NCBI GenBank assembly: GCA_038203025.1
Contig: JBBREK010000214.1
Span: 1 to 7,318 of the forward strand
Length of the DNA: 7,318 nt
Source: UBA11346 sp038203025
GTDB lineage: Bacteria; Planctomycetota; UBA11346
Reading direction: 5' to 3'
In this document: in pieces, positions 1-5,178 of the stretch
How the letters are laid out: each line of letters starts with the position of its first letter
Position numbering within the stretch: the first letter of the stretch is position 1
The notes under the pieces: generated by a model
What the model saw: only the letters and a program-made list of their open reading frames with translations
Told to the model about the DNA's origin: nothing
Databases searched by the model: none
Program-made: the position numbers and the translations under genes

Positions 1-16
1 CCTGCCCGGCGCCCGC

Positions 17-120
17 GGTTCGCGGTTCGGGGGCCGGGGTTCGCGGTCCCCGCTTGGACAAGCGTGCAGGGGCCCCGCATGACGCAACACCCGCGAACCG
101 CGACCCGCGAACCGCGAACC
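17..120. repeat. Large imperfect inverted repeat before uvrC-like gene
   Basis: Arms 17-46 and 91-120 are complementary at 27 of 30 positions when paired by hand. Mismatches fall at 30/107, 34/103 and 37/100. The outer 13 bases (17-29 with 108-120) and the inner 9 (38-46 with 91-99) pair perfectly. The arms are built from repeated GGTTCGCG / CGCGAACC units. The 44-base spacer holds a second near-palindrome, CGCTTG-GA-CAAGCG, at 51-64. No T-run follows, so this does not look like a classical Rho-independent terminator. The right arm ends 12 bases before the ATG of the next gene. It could be a dispersed palindromic repeat, an mRNA leader structure, or the end of an upstream transcript. The inverted repeat is certain; its role is unknown. 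Confidence 0.75.
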
Positions 121-132
121 TCGCCATAAGCC

Positions 133-1464
133 ATGCTTCCATCGTCGTTGCTGGCCAAGATAGCTATCGTCCCCGACGATCCGGGCTGCTACCTGTGGAA
201 GGATGCCGAGGACCGCGTCATTTACGTCGGCAAGGCCAAGCATCTGCGTCGCCGGGTGGCCAGCTATGTGCAGCGCATCGTCGAGCATGCGCCGCGCACC
301 CTGCGCATGCTCCAGGAAGCGGTGGATGTCGAGTGGCTGGTGACCGGCTCCGAGGTCGAGGCGTTGCTTGCCGAGTCGCAGCTGATCAAGGACCTGCAGC
401 CGCGCTTCAACGTCCTGCTCAAGGACGGCAAGGACTACCCGTTGCTGGCGATCACCCGCGAGCCGTTTCCGCGCGTCTTCGTCACCCGCGATCGACGGCT
501 GCCCGGCGTCGACCTGCTCGGCCCGTTCACCAGCGGTGGGGACCTGCAGCGCGCCTGCCACTTCCTGCAGCGCGCCTTCCGCTACCGCACCTGCGAACTG
601 GACATCCGCGAGGACGATCCAGTGCGGCGCTCGTTCACGCCCTGCCTGAACTGGCACATCAAGCGGTGCAGCGCGCCCTGCACCACGAAGATCGATGCCG
701 CCGGATATGGCGAGGACATCCGCGCCCTGCGCGCCTTTGTCACCGGCCGTGGCCGCGGGCCGCTGCTCGAACAGATGCGCGAGCGTATGCGCGCCTCGGC
801 CAAGGGCCTGCACTTCGAGGATGCGGCGCGCGTCCGCGACCAGATCCAGGCCATCGAGCGTCTGTCGGAGCGCGGCAAGCTGTCCGACTACCGCGAGCCG
901 GCCGCCCCGGTGATCGACATCGGCGCCGGCGTGGCAGCCCTCCAGCAACATCTCGGCCTGGCCGCTCCGGCGCGCACCATTGAGGGCTTCGACATCGCGC
1001 ACCTGCACGGCGAGCACGTCGTCGCGGCCATGGTGCAGTTTGTCGGCGGGGTGCCGAACAAGGACGGGTACCGTCGCTATCGCGTCAAGGGCGCGATCGA
1101 TGCGGTGCGCAACGACGATTTCGCCAGCATGCGCGAGGTGGTCGGCCGCCGCTACCGCCGGCTACGAGACGAGGGCCGTCCGCTGCCCGATCTGGTGCTG
1201 ATCGATGGCGGCCTGGGACAACTCAACGCGGCGCTGGCGGCCCTGGCCGAGGCGGAGGTCGTCCTGCCGGCGATTGTCGGCCTGGCCAAACGCGAGGAGA
1301 CGATCGTGCTGCCCGGCGGCAAGGGGCTGCGTCTACCCCGGCGCGACCCCGGCCTGCGCCTGCTGCAGTACGTCCGCGACGAGGCCCATCGTTTCTGCCG
1401 CCGCTACTACCATCTCCTCCAGCGTCAGGCGCTCGACCGGTCGGAGGCGTCACAGGATACTTGA
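133..1464 (+). CDS. uvrC: UvrC-like excinuclease subunit, domain-reduced
   Basis: This 443-residue protein resembles the nucleotide excision repair subunit that cuts the damaged strand on both sides of a lesion after UvrA/UvrB recognition. In order it shows a GIY-YIG nuclease domain (about 14-95, with GCY at 18-20 and IYVGKAK at 30-36), a four-cysteine set at 154, 171, 179 and 183, a UvrB-binding UVR motif (about 210-245), and an RNase H-like nuclease domain (about 270-425). The last three cysteines have the same spacing as the iron-sulfur ligands of E. coli UvrC. Asp287, Asp358 (LIDGG) and His419 (DEAHRF) match the catalytic residues of the second nuclease. Two parts are missing compared with the roughly 600-residue family: about 115 residues between the UVR motif and the RNase H fold, and the C-terminal helix-hairpin-helix domain. 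ATG 133 is the earliest possible start because an in-frame TAA lies at 127-129. No clear ribosome binding site is visible. The reading frame is intact, so I call it a short form, not a pseudogene. Confidence 0.9.
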   Translation: MLPSSLLAKIAIVPDDPGCYLWKDAEDRVIYVGKAKHLRRRVASYVQRIVEHAPRTLRMLQEAVDVEWLVTGSEVEALLAESQLIKDLQPRFNVLLKDGKDYPLLAITREPFPRVFVTRDRRLPGVDLLGPFTSGGDLQRACHFLQRAFRYRTCELDIREDDPVRRSFTPCLNWHIKRCSAPCTTKIDAAGYGEDIRALRAFVTGRGRGPLLEQMRERMRASAKGLHFEDAARVRDQIQAIERLSERGKLSDYREPAAPVIDIGAGVAALQQHLGLAAPARTIEGFDIAHLHGEHVVAAMVQFVGGVPNKDGYRRYRVKGAIDAVRNDDFASMREVVGRRYRRLRDEGRPLPDLVLIDGGLGQLNAALAALAEAEVVLPAIVGLAKREETIVLPGGKGLRLPRRDPGLRLLQYVRDEAHRFCRRYYHLLQRQALDRSEASQDT

Positions 1465-1494
1465 GGGGCTGATACGGACTGCTACCGTCCCACC

Positions 1495-2079
1495 ATGACC
1501 GAGGGCCCTAGCCCAGCTCCGACGGCAGCCCTGGCCGCCTGGCTGGCTGCTCCATCTGACCCGCAACGGCTCGCTGCGCTGGTCGCTGCCTCGGTCAAGG
1601 CGCCAATTGCAGGTGGGACCATCGACCGCCTGCCGGTCGCCGGTCTGACTGCGCTCCAGCAAGGGGGCATGGTGCGCTTCGCCGGTCTGCGTCCGGCGGT
1701 CCGTGCCACGGCAATCATCGTCGGTCTGGCATCCAAGCTGACGATCGAACTGACCGAAGCCGAACGCCATGAACTGGATGCCCAGCCGTTCGTGATGCAT
1801 CTGCAGGGTGGCGAGGCGGTCCTCGACGTCCACGCCACTGCCGAGCAACGTCGTGGCATCGCACAGCCTTTCTACCATCAATGGGCGGCGGGCCTCTCGG
1901 CGGAGGCCATCGTCATCGACCTGCACCGGGTTGGGCATGTGAACTCCGTGCTCATCGCCTGGATGCTGCAGATCGTGCAATCTGCTAAGCCGATACCGGT
2001 ACATGTGCGGCGGGCCCACGCCCAGGTCGTCACCCAGCTGCGACAGCTGCGTCTCGACCACCTGATGAAGATCGGGTAG
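1495..2079 (+). CDS. Unknown protein with STAS-like C-terminal domain
   Basis: This gene encodes 194 residues and starts 30 bases after the uvrC-like stop, so the two may be co-transcribed. The last 60 residues (about 135-194) look like a STAS fold of the SpoIIAA anti-sigma-factor-antagonist type. A hydrophobic strand AIVIDL is followed by VNS at 149-151, a helix, a second strand (PIPVHV), and the closing segment LRQLRLDHLMKIG that resembles the usual 'LxxLGLDxLFxI' ending. Ser151 sits where the phosphorylatable serine of these proteins lies, although the usual D-S-S-G is reduced to N-S. The first 130 residues are Ala/Leu-rich and I recognise no domain there. No membrane segment or signal peptide is evident. 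The STAS call rests on pattern reading only. A partner kinase or anti-sigma factor is not in the window, so a partner-switching role is only a guess. Confidence 0.6.
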   Translation: MTEGPSPAPTAALAAWLAAPSDPQRLAALVAASVKAPIAGGTIDRLPVAGLTALQQGGMVRFAGLRPAVRATAIIVGLASKLTIELTEAERHELDAQPFVMHLQGGEAVLDVHATAEQRRGIAQPFYHQWAAGLSAEAIVIDLHRVGHVNSVLIAWMLQIVQSAKPIPVHVRRAHAQVVTQLRQLRLDHLMKIG

Positions 2080-2116
2080 ACCTAGGAGCGTCGGCGCCCC
2101 CGCCGGCCGGGGCAAT

Positions 2117-2141
2117 GGGCATGTGGCATCATTCCATGCCC
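2117..2141. repeat. Inverted repeat between STAS-like and PhyH genes
   Basis: GGGCATG at 2117-2123 is the perfect reverse complement of CATGCCC at 2135-2141, with an 11-base loop. It lies in the 148-base gap between the STAS-like stop and the PhyH start, 86 bases before that ATG. A GC-only 5-bp stem (2096-2100 with 2109-2113) lies just upstream. Neither is followed by a T-run, so the first may be an operator or an mRNA hairpin, and the pair could act as a weak terminator. Function not established. Confidence 0.4.
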
Positions 2142-2227
2142 CTGGTCCAATGCGCAAGATCACGCCAGATGACATCCGGTCACGACCGCGACCTGTCGTC
2201 GCAGCGGTCTGTGACCAGTATGCGGGT

Positions 2228-3049
2228 ATGAACGCACCTTCCCCGTTGGCCGCCCGGATCGGCCCGGACGAACTCGCCCACTATCAGAGCGAAGGCTACC
2301 TCCTGCCACGTGGCCAGGTGTTGCCGGAACCTGTTTTTCACGACCTGCGCGCGACCTTCGAGTCGCTGCTGGCCTCCTGGGTCGCCGACGGCGGACGACC
2401 AGAGGCGATGGACGTGCCGCACTTCTACCATCCCGAGTTGATGCGCTGGCTGCTGCATCCCGCCGTGCTCGACCTGGTCGAACCAATCATCGGTCCGGAC
2501 ATCCTGCTCTTCTCCAGCCATTTCATCTGCAAGCCCGCGGGCGACGGCCGTCGCGTGCCCTGGCACGAGGACAGCGCCTACTGGAAGGGGCAATGGGATC
2601 CGATGGAGGTGGTCACTGTCTGGCTGGCGATTGACGACAGCGATCTCGCAAACGGCTGCATGCAGGTCGTGCCGCGGACGCATCTGCACGGCTACAGCGA
2701 GTATAGCGACCTCACGGAACGGGCCGTGTTCAGCAACGAGATCAAGGCCGGGACCTTCGACGAGCGCGCCGCCGTGCCGTGTCTCCTGCGCGCCGGCGAG
2801 GCCAGCCTGCATCACGCCAAGACGATCCACGGCAGCTCCGCCAATGCCAGCGATTGTCGCCGTTGCGGCTACACCATGCGCTACATCAGCGCGACGTCGC
2901 GGTTCAATGCTGCGCGCAATGCGGACGGGATATTCCAGATCTACCAGGCGCGAGGCCGCAATCTGGCCGGCAACAGCCTCGCCGACTCATCCCAGCCGAA
3001 CATCCCGTGGATCCAGCGCTTCGGCGTCAAGCCGCCGAAAGCCCACTGA
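2228..3049 (+). CDS. PhyH-family Fe(II)/2-oxoglutarate dioxygenase
   Basis: The 273-residue product belongs to the phytanoyl-CoA dioxygenase superfamily. These are cytosolic enzymes that hydroxylate a small substrate while decarboxylating 2-oxoglutarate. The metal-binding facial triad is visible as His113-x-Asp115 (in WHEDSAYW) and His201 (in TIHGSSANAS). Arg212, 11 residues after the distal histidine, matches the spacing of the 2-oxoglutarate-binding arginine in human PHYH. GCMQVVPRTH at 143-152 is also typical of the family, and the length is normal. The substrate cannot be told. Ectoine hydroxylase is a family member, but no ectoine genes are near. I chose ATG 2228 because the family homology begins about 14 codons later. 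An in-frame GTG at 2123 would add 35 residues that do not look like the family. Neither start has a strong ribosome binding site. The gene ends convergently with the effector gene, 40 bases apart. Confidence 0.88.
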   Translation: MNAPSPLAARIGPDELAHYQSEGYLLPRGQVLPEPVFHDLRATFESLLASWVADGGRPEAMDVPHFYHPELMRWLLHPAVLDLVEPIIGPDILLFSSHFICKPAGDGRRVPWHEDSAYWKGQWDPMEVVTVWLAIDDSDLANGCMQVVPRTHLHGYSEYSDLTERAVFSNEIKAGTFDERAAVPCLLRAGEASLHHAKTIHGSSANASDCRRCGYTMRYISATSRFNAARNADGIFQIYQARGRNLAGNSLADSSQPNIPWIQRFGVKPPKAH

Positions 3050-3066
3050 CGCCGAGGTGGGCGTCA
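3047..3066. terminator. Possible hairpin between convergent genes
   Basis: TGACGCC at 3047-3053, which begins with the PhyH stop codon, pairs perfectly with GGCGTCA at 3060-3066 across a 6-base loop. A second 7-bp stem (TTCGGCG 3020-3026 with CGCCGAA 3033-3039) lies just before it inside the coding end. The position, in a 40-base gap between converging genes, suits a bidirectional terminator. Neither side carries a T-run, so the call is tentative. Confidence 0.35.
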
Positions 3067-3089
3067 ATGGATCCGAGCGGTTTCAGGCT

Positions 3090-3668
3090 TCAGACGTAGG
3101 AGAAGCCGCCCTTGGGGGCGACTGCCTTGGAGACTGTCGCAATCTCCGTCCGCGCGACTGTTCCATAGGTATCACGGAGGAATCCCCAGATCCAACGTTG
3201 GAAGTCGGAGGTGTCGCCCTTGAAGCTGCCCACATTCGGATCGAAGAAGTAGGTGTGTCCGGTCCACTTGCTGAGCATGCCGGAGTTGCTGCCCGAGCGC
3301 CACATCCCGATGGCGTGGCCTCCGCCGTCACTGAAGTAAATACCCATGCTGTAGCCGGTACGCTTGGTTGGCATCATCTTGCCGATGGTCAGCGCCGAGC
3401 ATTCGGCGTATTCAGTGACCTTCATGCCGCGCAGACGCCAGGTGACGGCCTCTTTCTGTGCGTCCGATGTGCTCTTGATCTTGCTGTAGAACCGCTGCAG
3501 TTTCTGGGCCTCAGAGCGAGTCGAAATCTCCAGGCCCTGCGGTGAGTTGTTGATGAGTTCTTTGTTCTGATCCATCAGGTTGATCCAGTAGGCGACCAAC
3601 TGCATGCACACACCGCGATTGGTGGGCGGTAGATGGTCACTCTGATCGAATTCCCAAATCTGCTTCAC
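3090..3668 (-). CDS. Putative T6SS effector, YopT-like C58 cysteine protease
   Basis: The 192-residue product (about 21 kDa) shows the three blocks of YopT/AvrPphB-type papain-fold proteases: GVCMQLVAYWI with Cys21, GGHAIGMW with His118, and FFDPNVGSF with Asp143. Known members cleave host proteins: YopT releases Rho GTPases from membranes and AvrPphB cuts plant kinases. Cys to His is 97 residues here (119 in YopT) and His to Asp is 25 (16 in YopT, 15 in AvrPphB), so this would be a divergent member. There is no signal peptide or membrane segment. The start is GTG at 3668-3666, with AAGGAG six bases upstream. The gene follows hcp on the same strand after 127 bases, which suggests it is Hcp-carried cargo; its size could fit the Hcp lumen. 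G+C is about 55% over four hand-counted lines, below its neighbours, which hints at transfer. No immunity gene is adjacent. The protease call is good; secretion and target are inferred. Confidence 0.72.
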   Translation of the reverse strand: MKQIWEFDQSDHLPPTNRGVCMQLVAYWINLMDQNKELINNSPQGLEISTRSEAQKLQRFYSKIKSTSDAQKEAVTWRLRGMKVTEYAECSALTIGKMMPTKRTGYSMGIYFSDGGGHAIGMWRSGSNSGMLSKWTGHTYFFDPNVGSFKGDTSDFQRWIWGFLRDTYGTVARTEIATVSKAVAPKGGFSYV

Positions 3669-3674
3669 GGTGGA

Positions 3675-3680
3675 CTCCTT
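3675..3680 (-). promoter_or_regulatory. Ribosome binding site of the effector gene
   Basis: On the - strand this reads AAGGAG and lies six bases before a GTG codon at 3668. It is the strongest translation signal near this gene and settles the choice of a GTG start. Confidence 0.7.
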
Positions 3681-3795
3681 GGCTCTCTGGTTGGTTATGG
3701 TCGGCCGGCTCCGCCGTGCGGCCGCCGCAGTGACTGCCGGATCACATCAACGTGGCAGGTGCCGACGATGACGGATCCGGTTGTCTTCCGTCTGC

Positions 3796-4248
3796 CTACT
3801 TGCCGGCCATCCAGTCTTCCTTGAACGGTTTGGAGGGCTTGAGCCAGTTCACTTCGATGGTGCGGTAGCTGAAGGTCACCATCTCGACGGGCGGGTCGGA
3901 CATCGGGCTGATGGCAACGTTGGTCACCCGGGCGTTGTCGAACTTCACGGTCAGGTAGTGCTCATTCTTCTCGGTGTCGGTCGAGCGGAAGAACTGGATC
4001 TCGCCGGACACCTTCTTCTGCTGACTCATGGCGGTCAGCAGGATGGTCGTGTCCTCGTCCATGCGCTTGGTGATGGAGATCGGCGAGTAGCTGACGCGGC
4101 CGTGGGCGACACCAAGCTGGTGGTCGAAGGGGAGATCAGCGCTCAGGGCGAACGAGAGCAGTTCCATACCCTTGTTCTGCTGCTGGGTGCTGACCCCCTT
4201 GACGGTCTGGCCTTCAATCTTGAGGACGAGGTGCGGCGAGTAAGCCAT
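3796..4248 (-). CDS. hcp: Hcp, T6SS tube protein
   Basis: The 150-residue product is a haemolysin-coregulated protein (Hcp/TssD family), slightly shorter than the common 160-172 residues. Hcp forms stacked hexameric rings that make the inner tube of the T6SS, are ejected on contraction, and can carry small effectors in the lumen. The N-terminus LVLKIEG, the block HGRVSYSPISITKRMDEDTTILL (about 49-71) that resembles the family's 'KPLTITKxxDxxSPLL' segment, and the final strand FSYRTIEVNW all fit the fold. There is no extension or fused effector domain. The ATG at 4248-4246 has AGGAG five bases upstream. An in-frame upstream start at 4350 would add 34 residues unlike the family and would ignore this site. 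It reads away from tssB and toward the protease gene, with which it probably shares a transcript. Confidence 0.93.
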   Translation of the reverse strand: MAYSPHLVLKIEGQTVKGVSTQQQNKGMELLSFALSADLPFDHQLGVAHGRVSYSPISITKRMDEDTTILLTAMSQQKKVSGEIQFFRSTDTEKNEHYLTVKFDNARVTNVAISPMSDPPVEMVTFSYRTIEVNWLKPSKPFKEDWMAGK

Positions 4249-4253
4249 GAGGG

Positions 4254-4258
4254 CTCCT
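4254..4258 (-). promoter_or_regulatory. Ribosome binding site of hcp
   Basis: AGGAG on the - strand, five bases before the ATG at 4248. It favours the 150-residue Hcp over the longer upstream reading. Confidence 0.75.
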
Positions 4259-4591
4259 GTGATATGGTACGAGTGGTCGGTCGGGTAAGACGACGCACTC
4301 CTAGAACGCCACCCCGGGGAGTCAAGTTCAAGCCGAGCCTGCTTCGCCATCAGGCAACTGGGGCGATGCAGGCACCACCCGGGCCTCGGTTTGCATGCGA
4401 GGTCCTCGCGAGCGGATTTCCCGGGACGGCGCGAACTGTGTCCTCTGACATGCTGCGGGCTGCAGTGATGTCGGCCCCAGCGGGCGTTTCAGGTCTGGTG
4501 CTACACGGATGCGAAACGACGAGTCTTTAGGTGTGGAACTCACAAAACACGCGTGGAAAGATCAGACCGCAAGCGTGCGTGCATGAGGGAG

Positions 4592-4608
4592 GCAAGAGTT
4601 CTTGCAAG
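4592..4608. promoter_or_regulatory. Overlapping palindromes upstream of tssB
   Basis: GCAAGA-GT-TCTTGC (4592-4605) overlaps the perfect 8-base palindrome CTTGCAAG (4601-4608), 52 bases before the tssB start. This is a plausible operator position. The same stretch also resembles a sigma-54 element, GGCAAG then TTGCA, but the GG-to-GC gap is 11 bases, not the usual 10. Confidence 0.3.
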
Positions 4609-4650
4609 TCAGGTCATCTCCCTAGCGTCCCTCTGTCTAATACCTACCAC

Positions 4651-4655
4651 GGAGG
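4651..4655 (+). promoter_or_regulatory. Ribosome binding site of tssB
   Basis: GGAGG five bases before ATG 4661. It fixes the tssB start and excludes the in-frame upstream start at 4553. Confidence 0.8.
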
Positions 4656-4660
4656 ATCCT

Positions 4661-5143
4661 ATGGCTAGCGAAGGCTCAGTCGCCCCCAAAGAGCGCGTCA
4701 ATATCGTCTACAAGTCCGACACTGGCGGCGCCAAGGAGGAGAAGGAACTCCCCCTGAAGATGCTGGTGCTGGGTGACTTTACTCAGCGTGCCGACAGCAC
4801 GCCGGTCGAGCAGCGCAAGCCGGTCGACATCAACAAGGACAACTTCAACGACGTCCTGGCGGCACAGAAGCTCAGCCTGCAGATCGGCGCCAAGAACACC
4901 CTCGCCGGCGAAGGCGAACTGCCGGTGCAACTGCAGTTCAAGACGATCAATGATTTCGGCCCCGAGGCGGTTGCGAAGCAGGTGCCCGAGATGTCGAAGA
5001 TGCTTGAACTGCGCGAGGCCCTCAACGCACTCAAGGGACCGCTCGGCAACATCCCGGCGTTCCGCAAGAAGATCCAGGCCCTCATCCAGGACGAGGCCGC
5101 CCGCGCCGCTATCCTTGCCGAGCTTGGCCAGAAGCCCGCCTGA
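4661..5143 (+). CDS. tssB: TssB, T6SS sheath small subunit
   Basis: The 160-residue product is TssB (VipA), which assembles with TssC into the contractile sheath around the Hcp tube in the cytoplasm. The family signature PLKMLVLGDFTQRAD (about 28-42) is followed by a charged segment with EQRKPVDINKDNFNDVL (about 46-62), matching the usual 'LLVLGDF...eeRkxxxIxkdnFdxV' pattern. A beta region and a C-terminal helical part (MSKMLELREALNALKGPLG) complete it. Length is normal for the family. It is the first gene of the rightward operon. tssC follows after 35 bases, an arrangement conserved in nearly all T6SS clusters. Confidence 0.95.
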   Translation: MASEGSVAPKERVNIVYKSDTGGAKEEKELPLKMLVLGDFTQRADSTPVEQRKPVDINKDNFNDVLAAQKLSLQIGAKNTLAGEGELPVQLQFKTINDFGPEAVAKQVPEMSKMLELREALNALKGPLGNIPAFRKKIQALIQDEAARAAILAELGQKPA

Positions 5144-5178
5144 ACACCCACTAGCAACAGCAACCAACGGATCATTCC

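Larger units (their letters stand above)
4249..4660. promoter_or_regulatory. Divergent intergenic region between hcp and tssB
   Basis: These 412 bases have no convincing gene and must hold the promoters for both the leftward hcp transcript and the rightward tssB operon. Short palindromes visible are CCCCGGGG (4312-4319), GCGAGG-T-CCTCGC (4397-4409), CACGCGTG (4548-4555), GCAAGA-GT-TCTTGC (4592-4605) and CTTGCAAG (4601-4608). Any of these could be operators. For hcp, a TTGACT box on the - strand (4320-4325) is followed after 16 bases by a poor -10 box (4298-4303). For tssB, TCTAAT at 4636-4641 is a fair -10 but would start the transcript almost on the ribosome binding site. I am sure of the layout but not of any individual promoter. 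Confidence 0.6.

Noticed and set aside
54..983. 309-codon open frame on the + strand overlapping the uvrC-like gene
   Set aside because: Its translation is Arg/Ala/Pro-rich with no recognisable motif, while the overlapping uvrC frame carries all expected catalytic residues.
2123..2227. Upstream GTG start for the PhyH protein
   Set aside because: The 35 extra residues do not resemble the family, and the GTG sits inside the inverted repeat at 2117-2141. ATG 2228 gives a normal family length.
2228..3049. Ectoine hydroxylase (EctD) identity for the PhyH protein
   Set aside because: No ectABC genes are present, and the metal and 2-oxoglutarate residues are common to the whole family, so the substrate cannot be assigned.
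3781..4530. 249-codon open frame on the + strand opposite hcp
   Set aside because: It is antisense to a clear hcp gene with its own ribosome binding site, and its translation shows no known motif.
4591..4606. Sigma-54 promoter before tssB (GGCAAG ... TTGCA)
   Set aside because: The GG-to-GC spacing is 11 bases instead of 10 and the palindromic reading explains the same bases. Sigma-54 control of T6SS is known in other bacteria, so it is recorded but not called.
4553..4660. Longer tssB starting at 4553
   Set aside because: A strong GGAGG lies just before ATG 4661, and the extra 36 residues are not part of the TssB family.
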